Below are positions 27,499 through 37,113 of a stretch of DNA of 64,000 nt, in pieces (positions within the stretch are counted from its first letter, which is position 1; each line of letters starts with the position of its first letter). The notes beneath the pieces were generated by a model that was not told where the DNA came from, ran no database searches, and saw nothing but the letters and a program-made list of their open reading frames with translations. The stretch lies in contig CAJUNB010000018.1 of the NCBI GenBank assembly GCA_910587635.1, positions 1-64,000 on the forward strand, given 5' to 3'. Position numbers and translations under genes: made by a program. The DNA comes from an uncultured Lachnospiraceae bacterium (lineage in GTDB: Bacteria > Bacillota > Clostridia > Lachnospirales > Lachnospiraceae).

Positions 27499-29256
27499 AT
27501 GAAGAAAACACTTAATGAAGTGAAAAATCTTTTGCAACAATTTTCTTATATTCTTACAAAAAGACAAAAGAGGTATAGTATTGGTTTGTTTGTATTACTA
27601 TTGATTGGTGCTATGTTTGAAACATTAGGGATATCTGTAGTAATTCCATTAATGCAGGCGATGCTTCAGCCGGGAGAATTAATGAATCACAATCTAGTTC
27701 AACCAGTGTTGGGGCTTTTAAATATTTATAATTCGAAATCTTTAATTATATATTTGTGTGTTGGAACAATAGTAATTTATATTATAAAAAATATATATTT
27801 GGTTATGCTTTCCTATCTCAAAGCTAAATTTGCCTGTATGGTGCAGCAGGAGCTGTCAGTGCGTGTGATGAAGTCCTATTTGAAACGAAATTATATATTT
27901 TTTACTCAAATTAATTCCAGTGAATTATTACGTGGTGTAGGAGAAGATGTAAATCGAGTGTATAATATGCTCAGTAATAGTTTTAGAATTATGACAGAAG
28001 CTTTGACGAGCACAATGATATGTGCGTTCATTGTTTATTCTGATGTTATAATGGCGATCAGTGTCATGATCTTGGCGATAACATGCTTTAGCGTTATTTC
28101 TTATTTATTTAAAGATAGAATGAAAAAGATGGGGAGGTTAAGGCAGTATCATGATACAAAAACAAGAAAAATTGCATTTGAGGCTTTTCATGGGATTAAA
28201 GAGATATCTATTTTAGAATGTAAAAATTATTTTATAAATAATTATGAAGAATCTTATCAAAAGCAACAAAAAGCCGCAGTGAATGAAACGGTAGCTAATG
28301 AGAGCCCAGCGTATATGATAGAAGCAGTGTGTGTGAGTGGTTTAATTGGGGCAGTTGGCTTGAGAATCTTAGGAGGAGACAATATTGAAAATTTAATTCC
28401 TCAATTTGCGGCTTTTGCGGTAGCAGCTTTCAGAATACTTCCTTCTATGGCAAGGATTACCAGTGCATATAATTTAATGGTATTTAATAAACCAGGATTT
28501 GATACTATTTATAAAAATTTGCATGAAATACAGGAATATGAAAAAAAAGCAAGTTGTGTAGAATCAAGTCTAAAAAATATTTCATTTAAAGAAGCACTTA
28601 TGTTAAAAGATATTACTTGGAAATATCCAGGTGAAACAGATGAAGTTTTAAAGAATGTAAGTTTAACAATCAATAAAGGAACAGCAATAGGTATTATTGG
28701 AGAATCAGGCTCTGGAAAATCAACCTTAATTGATATCTTGCTGGGGTTGTTACAACCTGAGAGTGGAAGCGTGACAATTGATGGGAAAGACATACGAAGT
28801 TCTTTTACTCAAAAAAATAAGATAATTAGCTATGTGTCTCAAAGCATTTTTTTATTAGATGATACTTTATTAAGAAATATTGCTTTTGGAATACCAGATG
28901 AAGAGATAGATATAAATAAAGTCAATAATGCAGTAGAGTTAGCTCAATTAAAGGCTTTTATTGATACATTGCCAGGAGGGTTAGATACTTTCGTTGGTGA
29001 AAGAGGAACGAGATTATCAGGAGGTCAGCGACAAAGAGTTGCAATAGCAAGGGCATTATATCATGATCCTGAAATATTGGTATTAGATGAAGCAACGTCT
29101 GCACTTGACAATAAGACTGAAAATGCAGTTATGGAGGCTATTGAAAATTTACAAGGGAAGAAAACATTAATTATTGTGGCTCATAGGTTGACGACAATTG
29201 AAAAATGTGATGAGATATATGAAGTCAAGAATAAGAAAATAATTAGAAAAAGATAA
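27499..29256 (+). CDS. ABC transporter, fused permease and ATPase (PglK/MsbA-like flippase)
   Basis: This 585-residue half-transporter has six membrane helices (about residues 25-335) and a C-terminal ATPase. The ATPase has Walker A GESGSGKSTL (about 401-410), the signature LSGGQRQRVAIARAL, and Walker B LVLDEATSALD. The N-terminal MFETLGISVVIPLMQAML is close to PglK, the lipid-linked oligosaccharide flippase. It is the only export-type transporter found here and is the best candidate to flip the finished undecaprenyl-linked glycan, in place of a Wzx. A peptide or drug exporter is possible but fits the context poorly. Confidence 0.87.
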   Translation: MKKTLNEVKNLLQQFSYILTKRQKRYSIGLFVLLLIGAMFETLGISVVIPLMQAMLQPGELMNHNLVQPVLGLLNIYNSKSLIIYLCVGTIVIYIIKNIYLVMLSYLKAKFACMVQQELSVRVMKSYLKRNYIFFTQINSSELLRGVGEDVNRVYNMLSNSFRIMTEALTSTMICAFIVYSDVIMAISVMILAITCFSVISYLFKDRMKKMGRLRQYHDTKTRKIAFEAFHGIKEISILECKNYFINNYEESYQKQQKAAVNETVANESPAYMIEAVCVSGLIGAVGLRILGGDNIENLIPQFAAFAVAAFRILPSMARITSAYNLMVFNKPGFDTIYKNLHEIQEYEKKASCVESSLKNISFKEALMLKDITWKYPGETDEVLKNVSLTINKGTAIGIIGESGSGKSTLIDILLGLLQPESGSVTIDGKDIRSSFTQKNKIISYVSQSIFLLDDTLLRNIAFGIPDEEIDINKVNNAVELAQLKAFIDTLPGGLDTFVGERGTRLSGGQRQRVAIARALYHDPEILVLDEATSALDNKTENAVMEAIENLQGKKTLIIVAHRLTTIEKCDEIYEVKNKKIIRKR

Positions 29257-29286
29257 TATTAATTGTATATAGGTGGGAAGTATATA

Positions 29287-31758
29287 TTGCATATTTCAGA
29301 TAATCAGAAAAAATTATTTATTATTTTTATTTTAGGAATTTATTGTTTGTTAGGAATGTTACTTATATTTTTAGGAAATAATTCGTCTGCGCAGGAGCGA
29401 TCGACAGGGGATAGTGTCGTTTTAACTCCCGATAGAGTATTAGCACAAAAAATATTAGGAAATGACCATTGTATAAAGAATATTTCTTTTGAGATATCAA
29501 CAAATAAAATTAGTAAATCAGCGCAACTTAGCATTTATTTATTGCAAGGGGGGTATGATTTAGAAAGTAATTTAATAAAGGATAAAATATCTTTTCAAGG
29601 AGACGAGTTACAGAAATTAACTGAGATATCAGTAGCATTTCCTCATAGTAAGTTGATTTATAATAGGGATTATTATATTGCTTTTTATTTACGGGATATA
29701 GATAACCCTGATGCGGCTATCTCGTTTATAACAAATTCCTATGGATATGGTCTGTACTCTGAGGGTGCAGACTATGGGATATCTTTGGCATATGATATAG
29801 ATTATTATACGGTAAATACCAAGATTTTTTTTGCATGGAAAATCTTATTTATATTTGGAATTACCGCTGTTGCTCTTTGTTTTATCAAGAAAATTCCCTT
29901 TTGGAACGCAAGTGCCATTGTCTGTCTTGCTTTTGCATTTGGTATTTATATTAGTGGTTTGCTTAATGTATTAAAGCTAGGGTATTTCTTTATAATAATT
30001 TGTACATGTGTAGCTTTTTTAATGTTAGTAAGATTCTTAATACGGTATAAATGGAGTGAAATTAGGTGTATTTGGAGTAATTATGTATGGAAAGGGTTTA
30101 TTTGCTGGAGTGTTATACTAATTTTCTATTTTTTTATTGACATAGATAAAATTGTTCAATATTGGGATGAATTTGTACATTGGGCAGTTGCCGCTAAAGA
30201 TATGTATTTATTTGATTCTTTTCCGATGCATGCTAATACAGCAGTTACTTTGGTAAGATATCCTACAATGTATACTGGTTTTCAATATTTATTATTACAA
30301 ATATATGGAGGTTATTCTGAAGGAATTTTACATTTTGCTAAGCATATGCTTATAATTGTATTTCTTATGAGTTGTTTAGAGAGTGAAAAGAAGCAAAGAT
30401 GGCCAATTTTATTTATAGCAATTGTTTGTATTGGGCTTCCAGAACTTTTTTTCCCCAGGAAACTTATGAGCAGTATTCTTAACGATGAAATTATTGGTTG
30501 TACGTTTGCATATATGATAGTACAACTTAAAAAGATAATAGAAGAATTTTCATATAGCTACATTTTTACATTTATAAGTGGAACTTTATTTTGTATTCTA
30601 AGTAAGGATACAGGGCTTATTTGTGCTATTATTTTATTGTGCACTATAGTATGTATGGTTGTTTATATATTTTGGCGTGATCATGTTTGGAGCAAGACTT
30701 GGATAATTAGCTCGGTGGCACTTTTGATAACGATTGTACTAGGTGAAACGTCATGGCAAATGTATTTAAAGTTAAAGGAAAATGCTATAACACCATTGGT
30801 TAGTATTAATGCGACTGAAAAATCATTGAATACGGTTGCGGCGACCGGATTGGGTAAAAATCAAGTTGTTGAATTTATAACAGGAAAGGCAGAAGCATAT
30901 AAGTATGAAGTTTTCCCCACATATCTGAAAAAAATATTTTTTTCGGGGGATTATCCAAATATCTTTTTTGCAGTTTCCTTTTTGGGTTGGTTTTTGATTA
31001 TATGCATACTTTTATTCGTTTTTTTGAGACTAAAAAAGGAAAAGATGACATGGCTAATATTTATATTAATAATGGGAGGGGGAACGATAGCGGCATATGA
31101 GCTTTTATATACATTTACATTTCCGGCATCTGATGTAGATACTTTTGTTTCATTAGAACGTTATTTAGCAGCACATTTACTGGCTATTTCTGTATTGGTA
31201 ATTTGTATTATTCAGGATTTGTTTGAAGAAGGTAAACGATATGGCATATTTCTTTCAGGAATAGGTTTGTGTGTCAGTATTTTGGTGTTGACAGGTTTTT
31301 GTTCGAATCATCAAAGTTGGTTAAGGAAGAACAAAGTAATTGATGGTGAAATAGATGAGTCAACAATTGCTAAAGGAGAACTCTTGAGGAAATGGTTGAC
31401 AGAAGGAGATACATTATATCATATTGCTAAAGTTAATTCAGGGCCAAGATATATGTGTACTCGATATTATTGTATGCCAATCGCGTTTAATTCCAGAGTC
31501 AATGGGGGGCGAAAAACATATTATCCAGTAACGGGAGAAACGAGAGAAGCGGATTATCAAGTCAGTGTAAATGATTGGGAAGAGGTATTGGAGAATTATG
31601 ATTACTTATTTATCGATGAATGCGATAGTAAATTTACAGATAGTTATGGAGAATTATTTGAGGATGTTGATAAAATAGATAATGGTGGATTGTATAAAAT
31701 AGATAATGAATCTTCTCGGTTATTGCATTATTGCACTACAATTAGCCCTATAGAATAA
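29287..31758 (+). CDS. Large polytopic membrane protein, GT-C-like
   Basis: The product has about 823 residues. One N-terminal membrane helix is followed by an extracytoplasmic beta-rich domain (to about residue 180), then about eleven helices, and a soluble C-terminal tail of about 100 residues. An acidic loop motif YWDEFVHW (near residue 292) after the fourth helix recalls the Asp-Glu pair of GT-C glycosyltransferases. TTG 29287 is chosen because AGGTGGG lies nine bases upstream; a TTG at 29263 is also possible. It could be a GT-C transferase or a Wzy-like polymerase; sequence alone does not decide. Confidence 0.55.
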   Translation: MHISDNQKKLFIIFILGIYCLLGMLLIFLGNNSSAQERSTGDSVVLTPDRVLAQKILGNDHCIKNISFEISTNKISKSAQLSIYLLQGGYDLESNLIKDKISFQGDELQKLTEISVAFPHSKLIYNRDYYIAFYLRDIDNPDAAISFITNSYGYGLYSEGADYGISLAYDIDYYTVNTKIFFAWKILFIFGITAVALCFIKKIPFWNASAIVCLAFAFGIYISGLLNVLKLGYFFIIICTCVAFLMLVRFLIRYKWSEIRCIWSNYVWKGFICWSVILIFYFFIDIDKIVQYWDEFVHWAVAAKDMYLFDSFPMHANTAVTLVRYPTMYTGFQYLLLQIYGGYSEGILHFAKHMLIIVFLMSCLESEKKQRWPILFIAIVCIGLPELFFPRKLMSSILNDEIIGCTFAYMIVQLKKIIEEFSYSYIFTFISGTLFCILSKDTGLICAIILLCTIVCMVVYIFWRDHVWSKTWIISSVALLITIVLGETSWQMYLKLKENAITPLVSINATEKSLNTVAATGLGKNQVVEFITGKAEAYKYEVFPTYLKKIFFSGDYPNIFFAVSFLGWFLIICILLFVFLRLKKEKMTWLIFILIMGGGTIAAYELLYTFTFPASDVDTFVSLERYLAAHLLAISVLVICIIQDLFEEGKRYGIFLSGIGLCVSILVLTGFCSNHQSWLRKNKVIDGEIDESTIAKGELLRKWLTEGDTLYHIAKVNSGPRYMCTRYYCMPIAFNSRVNGGRKTYYPVTGETREADYQVSVNDWEEVLENYDYLFIDECDSKFTDSYGELFEDVDKIDNGGLYKIDNESSRLLHYCTTISPIE

Positions 31759-31809
31759 AAAATAAATACCTTGGAGTGTTAGGAGTATCGGACAGAGTGA
31801 TAAGGTGAG

Positions 31810-32520
31810 ATGAGAAAAAAAGTATTAATTATTATCCCAGCTTATAATGAAGCTGGGAACATTGAACAAGTAGTAGATAAAGTGATAGAGAATTATCCTC
31901 AGTATGATTATATTGTAATCAATGATGCTTCTCGTGATAAAACCCGGGAAACTTGTATTGAAAAGGGCTATCAATTTATAGATCAGCCAATTAACCTCGG
32001 CATCGGCGGTACAGTACAGAATGGGTATCAGTATGCTTTGGAAAATGACTATGATATAGCGATACAGATAGATGGAGATGGGCAGCATGATGTGAAATAT
32101 ATTCAAGAAATGGTAGTAAAGCTAGAAAATAAAGAGGCTGATATCGTAATCGGGAGCCGCTTTATAGAAAAAGAGGGCTTTCAATCCTCAAGTATGCGGA
32201 GAATGGGGATTTCGATACTCAGTATGATCATATGGTTTCTTACATGGAAACGGGTTAAGGATGTGACAAGTGGATTTCGGGCGGTGAATAGAAGCTTTAT
32301 AGGCATTTATGCCAAAGATTATCCACAGGACTATCCAGAACCGGAAGCTATTGTTTCAGCTATTATCCGAGGAGGAAAAATTATAGAAGTCCCTGTGATT
32401 ATGCAGGAGCGTATTTCCGGAGAAAGTTCTATCAATATTACCAAATCTGTTTATTATATGATAAAAGTTGTATTGGCGCTATTTATCTGTCGGATTAGTT
32501 TTGGGATCAGGAGAAAATGA
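31810..32520 (+). CDS. GT2 glycosyltransferase, DPM1-like
   Basis: This 236-residue protein is a single GT2 domain: VLIIIPAYNEAGNIEQVVD, NLGIGGTVQNGYQYALEND, then IQIDGDGQHD (catalytic Asp near 94) and VTSGFRAVNR. It matches the dolichol/polyprenyl-phosphate sugar synthase group without membrane tail. The next gene encodes a DUF2304 membrane protein one base after the stop; the two families commonly occur together, which suggests the DUF2304 protein anchors this enzyme. AAGGTGAG precedes ATG. Confidence 0.9.
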   Translation: MRKKVLIIIPAYNEAGNIEQVVDKVIENYPQYDYIVINDASRDKTRETCIEKGYQFIDQPINLGIGGTVQNGYQYALENDYDIAIQIDGDGQHDVKYIQEMVVKLENKEADIVIGSRFIEKEGFQSSSMRRMGISILSMIIWFLTWKRVKDVTSGFRAVNRSFIGIYAKDYPQDYPEPEAIVSAIIRGGKIIEVPVIMQERISGESSINITKSVYYMIKVVLALFICRISFGIRRK

Positions 32521-32521
32521 T

Positions 32522-32902
32522 ATGCTTCCTGCAAGGTTACAATTCACATTGATTATTGCGATTGTTTTTTATTTTATAATGATGTGTATTTTTCTAAAAA
32601 ATAAAGCTTTATCTTTGAAATATACATTGTTATGGATACTTGCCGGTATTATAATGAGCCTGCTGGTAATCGTACCGGATATTCTTATATATTTGAATCA
32701 TTTAGTAGGGATTCAAAGTGGGATGCAAAGTAATATGAATGGGCTTTTTATCTGGGCCATTGTTTTTATTGTATGTATTCTATTGTCGCTTACATCAATT
32801 GTTTCCAGGCAGAATAACAAGATCAGACAGTTGATACAGACAATTTCCAGGTTGGAGAAAAGAGTAAGGGAGTTGGAGGAAGAGAAAAGAGTGAATGACT
32901 AA
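32522..32902 (+). CDS. DUF2304 family membrane protein
   Basis: The product has 126 residues from ATG 32522 (AGGAG upstream). Three membrane helices (about 5-25, 35-58 and 75-98) are followed by a charged C-terminal coiled coil rich in Glu, Lys and Arg (about 98-126). The spacing and LLWILAGIIMSLLVI pattern match DUF2304, a small partner of DPM1-like GT2 enzymes. A role in anchoring or activating the neighbour is inference. Confidence 0.83.
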   Translation: MLPARLQFTLIIAIVFYFIMMCIFLKNKALSLKYTLLWILAGIIMSLLVIVPDILIYLNHLVGIQSGMQSNMNGLFIWAIVFIVCILLSLTSIVSRQNNKIRQLIQTISRLEKRVRELEEEKRVND

Positions 32903-34097
32903 ACGAGAACATACTGTTGGGGGGGAGAAGAAAATCTTGAATATTCTTTATGTTGCGCATGAGAGAAAACTGGGGGGCGCTACTATATCTTTACTTTCTC
33001 TGATTGAGGAAATGAAAGCAAAGGGGCATAAAATATACGTAATAGTACCTACTGTGAACTGTCCATTGGCGAAAGAGTTGAGAAAAAGAAGTATCCCTTT
33101 TATTACGGTGTTTTTTGGCTGGATTCAAATGCCCTCTTACTGGAATATTGTTCTTAAATACTGTTTTCGACTATTGTATTTCATAGAACCTCTGCAAGTC
33201 TGGTATGTGTATTGTATGATGAAGCAAAAAAAAATAGATATTGTGCATACCAATTCCAGTGTTACAGATTTTGGGGCACGGATTGCCCAAAAGCTGTCAT
33301 GTAAGCATATATGGCATATCAGAGAGTTTGGAGATGCAGATTACAGTCTGGAATATTTAAAGGAAAAGAAAAAAACCTGGGAATACATGAATGCCCATAC
33401 CGATAAATTTATATTTATTTCAAAGAACCTGTATGAATATTTTAAAGAATACGCAGATGAAAAAAAGAGCCTTATTATTTATAATGGAATATCGGTAGAT
33501 TATTTTATAGAGAGGAATTATCAGCCCAAAGAAAAAGTGGTGTTTTTGATCTCTGGTAATCTATTAAGAAGCAAAGGGCAGATACTGGTTCTTCAGGCTG
33601 CTAATAAGCTTAAGAGAGAAAATGATAAATTTGAAGTATGGATTGCAGGAAGTGAATCCAGTATGGGAGATTCAAAGCGATACACAAAGGAACTACGTAC
33701 GTATATAAAGCAAAATCTTCACGGGATAGCCACTATGCTGGGGCGAGTAATTGATATGAAGTCTTTGCGGGAAAAGGCGGATGTGGAGATTATAGCCTCC
33801 CAGAAAGAGGCTTTTGGAAGAGTAACGATAGAGGCAATGATGGGAGGAATGCCAGTAATTGCTTCTGATTCGGGGGCCAATCCAGAGCTGGTGGAGGATA
33901 AAGTAAGTGGATTACTGTATGAATGCGGCAATTATGAAGATTTGGTTATTAAAATGAAGCAATTCCTAGTATTCCCTCAAATGATAGCTGAAATGGGAAG
34001 GAAAGCGCAAAAAAAAGCGGTACAGAATTATTCTTTAGAAAAGAATAAGAAAAGAGTAGAATCTGTATATTTTCAGATTATGTTGGAGAAACAATGA
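32895..34097 (+). CDS. GT4 glycosyltransferase with N-terminal G7 tract
   Basis: This 400-residue family 4 transferase has ILYVAHERKLGGATISLLS as N-terminal acceptor loop, ISGNLLRSKGQILVLQAANK at the junction and ASQKEAFGRVTIEAMMGGMP with donor-site Glu residues. ATG 32895 overlaps the DUF2304 gene by eight bases. Seven consecutive G (32919-32925) lie between this ATG and an in-frame TTG at 32937 that has GGGGAGAAG upstream. A slip in the tract would therefore change only the first 14 codons and could switch between initiation sites. Confidence 0.86.
   Translation: MTKREHTVGGEKKILNILYVAHERKLGGATISLLSLIEEMKAKGHKIYVIVPTVNCPLAKELRKRSIPFITVFFGWIQMPSYWNIVLKYCFRLLYFIEPLQVWYVYCMMKQKKIDIVHTNSSVTDFGARIAQKLSCKHIWHIREFGDADYSLEYLKEKKKTWEYMNAHTDKFIFISKNLYEYFKEYADEKKSLIIYNGISVDYFIERNYQPKEKVVFLISGNLLRSKGQILVLQAANKLKRENDKFEVWIAGSESSMGDSKRYTKELRTYIKQNLHGIATMLGRVIDMKSLREKADVEIIASQKEAFGRVTIEAMMGGMPVIASDSGANPELVEDKVSGLLYECGNYEDLVIKMKQFLVFPQMIAEMGRKAQKKAVQNYSLEKNKKRVESVYFQIMLEKQ
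32919..32925 (+). repeat. Poly-G tract (7 G)
   Basis: Seven G near the 5' end of the GT4 gene, in frame at this length. It is the shortest and leftmost of the eight tracts counted in this window. It also forms part of a ribosome-binding-like sequence before the TTG at 32937. Confidence 0.85.
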
Positions 34098-34894
34098 AAA
34101 AGCCTAGGTTTACGATAATTACTGTATGTTACAATGCGGAAAAATATATTGAAGAGACGATTGCATCTTTATTGAAACAAAAGTTTACAGATTATGAATA
34201 TATTATTAAAGATGGCAAGTCTTCCGATAGTACGATGAAAATCGTAGAAAATATGCTCGTTCAAAATGATAAAGTATGTATTGTTTCAAAAAGGGATAAT
34301 GGAATATTTGACGCGATGAATGAAGCGGTCAGTTTGGCGAAAGGTGAGTATCTCTTCTTTTTAAATGCTGGTGATTGCCTTTACAATGATAGAGTATTGC
34401 AAAATGTGGATTTATATTTGAAACAAAATCCGATGATTGAGATTGCGTATGGAAACGTTGTTTTACTGGGAAAAGATAGGAAACGATCAAGAACATATAG
34501 CAGAATTTGTAGCAAAAGTATATATGCTGTTACTGGTGATTGTATTTGCCATCAAGTAATGTTCACAAAACGGGAACTGTTTGATGAAAAAGAGTTTGAC
34601 TTAAGCTATAAAGTTTGTTCAGTCAGGGATTGGCAGTTTTATTTTATCAAAAGGAAAAAAAATTTTGGCTGTATGGATTTAACTGTTTCTATATTTAGGG
34701 AAGAAGGATTTTGCACGAGCCATATGCAAGAATATGAGGAAGAAACGTTGCGGTGCGTGCAGGAAAATTTTAACAGTGGGATTATATTTGGATATAGAAT
34801 AATAGCGGGCATGAAAAAGTCAGTTTTTTTGAGAAGAATGTTACGTATTTTTGGGGAAATACTATTCCAAAAATCTAAAAAATATTCGGAATAA
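34094..34894 (+). CDS. GT2 glycosyltransferase (WcaE/WfgS-like)
   Basis: The 266-residue product has a compact GT-A domain: FTIITVCYNAEKYIEETIAS, IIKDGKSSDSTM, DNGIFDAMNEAVSLAKGEYL and FLNAGDCLYND. The DGxSxD and NAGD variants are typical of the WcaE-like subgroup. ATGA overlap with the upstream GT4 gene suggests coupled translation. No membrane anchor is seen. Confidence 0.87.
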   Translation: MKKPRFTIITVCYNAEKYIEETIASLLKQKFTDYEYIIKDGKSSDSTMKIVENMLVQNDKVCIVSKRDNGIFDAMNEAVSLAKGEYLFFLNAGDCLYNDRVLQNVDLYLKQNPMIEIAYGNVVLLGKDRKRSRTYSRICSKSIYAVTGDCICHQVMFTKRELFDEKEFDLSYKVCSVRDWQFYFIKRKKNFGCMDLTVSIFREEGFCTSHMQEYEEETLRCVQENFNSGIIFGYRIIAGMKKSVFLRRMLRIFGEILFQKSKKYSE

Positions 34895-34914
34895 TGATGT
34901 AATAGAGGAGATCT

Positions 34915-35850
34915 ATGAACAAATACATGAATCTGGTGATTAAGTTTATAACAAAATATTTTGTTGATTCCGTATATTGCATTGGATATCGCCAAACGAG
35001 GAATTTTTGGGAGGAAACTGTATCAAAATTTCATGTATTAACACCTACATTGCGCTATTGGTATGCGGATCCAATACCAGTTGAAAGAAATGGCAAAATA
35101 TATGTTTTTGTAGAAAAATACGATCGGTTTAGAAAAAAGGGATATATCGGACTTTCTATATTAAAATCTAATGGACGCCTCAGCCGTCCGAAAACTGTCT
35201 TAAAAGCAGATACACATTTATCATTTCCCAATATCATATTTTATAAAAATGAATACTATATGGTTCCCGAAACATCTGAGACAAAAAAGATTGAAATTTT
35301 TAAAATGAAAGATTCTTTTTATCATTGGGAGCATTATTACACATTAGATGTGAATGAGAAAATAGTAGATGTTGTTCCATATATAAGGGGCGATGATATA
35401 TTACTGATTGGAGGGGTATTGAAAGATAAAGATCCTAAATATGTAAAAAGTCAAATTATTTTATTAAATCGGTTAGAAGATGTAGAAAAACTAAGTTATG
35501 ATATTTCATATACAAGTTCTGAGTATTCTTTAAAAAAGCGCAATGGTGGGAATATTTATAAAAACGGGGGAAATAAATATCGTATTTTGCAGGAAAGTAC
35601 AAAGGATATATACGGAAAATCATTGATATTGAGTAAAATATTGTATTTGTCTTCTGATGGGATTGAGGAAATAGAGGTTGAACGTAAAGAAGTAAGGGAT
35701 ATTAGTGCTCTCTTGCCGGGATTTTTATATAAAAAAATAGGAATACATACTTATGGCTGCTGTGGAAGAAATTTTGAGGTAATTGATATTTCCGCTGCTA
35801 AGGTATCTATTCTACCTTTTATTAGATTTTTGAAAAATGGGATAAAGTAA
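34915..35850 (+). CDS. Beta-propeller glycan protein (GINT1 N-terminal / glucosamine-IPC-transferase-like)
   Basis: This 311-residue protein starts in a hydrophobic-basic region and then reads YWYADPIPVERNGKIYVFVE, a pattern I associate with the beta-propeller domain found in plant GINT1 and in bacterial capsule proteins, usually annotated as glucosamine inositolphosphorylceramide transferase-like or arabinofuranosidase-like. Later blades show SFPNIIFYKNEYYMVPE and similar repeats. GAGGAG lies before the ATG. Catalytic activity cannot be assigned; it may bind or remodel the glycan. Confidence 0.62.
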   Translation: MNKYMNLVIKFITKYFVDSVYCIGYRQTRNFWEETVSKFHVLTPTLRYWYADPIPVERNGKIYVFVEKYDRFRKKGYIGLSILKSNGRLSRPKTVLKADTHLSFPNIIFYKNEYYMVPETSETKKIEIFKMKDSFYHWEHYYTLDVNEKIVDVVPYIRGDDILLIGGVLKDKDPKYVKSQIILLNRLEDVEKLSYDISYTSSEYSLKKRNGGNIYKNGGNKYRILQESTKDIYGKSLILSKILYLSSDGIEEIEVERKEVRDISALLPGFLYKKIGIHTYGCCGRNFEVIDISAAKVSILPFIRFLKNGIK

Positions 35851-35858
35851 GGCTAATT

Positions 35859-37097
35859 ATGAAGATATTATATGTAAACGCCGTTTACTGGGGTGGCGGC
35901 GCAGAAAAAATAGCTCGCCAATTATACTTTTCAATAAAGGATGAAGAAACGCAGACATATTTTATTGCAGGGAGACACCAAAAGAATGTTCCTAAATTTG
36001 TAAGTGTGATCTATAATTCTTTTTTGCAAAGGGCTGCTTCAGCTGTTGCGGGAATTATAAATCATAATATATTATTTGTTACATTTCGTGCACGGAAGCA
36101 GATTATTAAATTAATAAAACGGGAAAAAGTTGATATAGTACATTTGCATAATATTCATGGTAATTATTTTGGATTGTATGATTTGCAGAAAATAAGAAAA
36201 TATTGTCCAAATATTATAATAACGATGCATGATATGTGGCTGTTAACAGGTTGTTGTCCCCATGGAATGTCATGTATGAAATGGCAGAAAACAAAAGATT
36301 GCCACGAGTGTTTAGGAAATGAGTATTTACGTAAAGGAACAAAGAGGGCGGCTGTATATCTTAAGTGTAAATCTCATAATTTTTCAAATTTAGGCTATAC
36401 TTTTGTGTGCCCATCAAAATGGCTAATAGACTGTTGTAGACAGAGTTACTTGAAAAATGAGGATATCCGTTTAATTAATAATGGGATAAATACAAAAATA
36501 TTTTATCCATGTAACCAGTCTGATATGCGTAAGAAACATAATATACCTTCTGATAAAAACATAATTATGTTTTCTGCTAATAAAATAAACAGTCCGTACA
36601 AAGGTTTTGCATATTTACGAGAAGCACTTATGTTCTTAAAAAATAAAGAAGAGTATTGTTTATTACTAGTAGGAAAAAATAAAGCGAATTTATTATTGCC
36701 ATTTGATACGCTTGTTGTTGATTATGTTAAAGACGAAAATATAATGCGAGAATTGTATGTGGCAGCAGATATTTTTGTTGTACCGAGTATGGCTGATACA
36801 TCACCGCTTACAGTAATGGAAGCTATGGCGTCAGGGACTCCTGTTGTTGCATTTAAAACAGGTGGAATTCCTGAAATTATTTCTGAGGAAACTGGATGGC
36901 TTGCAGAACAAGGCAATAGTAAAGCATTGGCAGAAAAAATAGAACAGGCTTTTCAAAATAAGGAAGAGTTGAATAAAAAAGGGATAAAATGCAGAAGACA
37001 TATTGAAAAAAATTATTCTGAAGAAGCTATGATAAAAGGATATAGAAATTTGTATATAGAAATATTACAGAAAAACAATGTTAAAAATAATTTGTAG
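35859..37097 (+). CDS. GT4 glycosyltransferase (WcaL-like)
   Basis: The product has 412 residues. ILYVNAVYWGGGAEKIARQL is the acceptor loop, VHLHNIHGNYFGLY and ITMHDMWLLTGCCPHG are characteristic of the colanic-acid-type WcaL/WcaC subgroup, and SMADTSPLTVMEAMASGTP carries the donor-site Glu. A cysteine-rich insertion (CCPHGMSCMKWQKTKDCHEC) also belongs to that subgroup. It overlaps the 5' leader of the next gene. Confidence 0.88.
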   Translation: MKILYVNAVYWGGGAEKIARQLYFSIKDEETQTYFIAGRHQKNVPKFVSVIYNSFLQRAASAVAGIINHNILFVTFRARKQIIKLIKREKVDIVHLHNIHGNYFGLYDLQKIRKYCPNIIITMHDMWLLTGCCPHGMSCMKWQKTKDCHECLGNEYLRKGTKRAAVYLKCKSHNFSNLGYTFVCPSKWLIDCCRQSYLKNEDIRLINNGINTKIFYPCNQSDMRKKHNIPSDKNIIMFSANKINSPYKGFAYLREALMFLKNKEEYCLLLVGKNKANLLLPFDTLVVDYVKDENIMRELYVAADIFVVPSMADTSPLTVMEAMASGTPVVAFKTGGIPEIISEETGWLAEQGNSKALAEKIEQAFQNKEELNKKGIKCRRHIEKNYSEEAMIKGYRNLYIEILQKNNVKNNL

Positions 37098-37113
37098 AGG
37101 AAAGGGCGATAAG

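Noticed and set aside
27499..29256. Wzm/Wzt-type capsule exporter
   Set aside because: Those are separate permease and ATPase proteins; here one protein fuses both, as in PglK/MsbA.
29548..29553. Runs of six G here and at 16981, 31504, 32972, 61762 and 62596
   Set aside because: Six G is not long enough to argue for slippage, so I did not count these with the seven-to-nine tracts.
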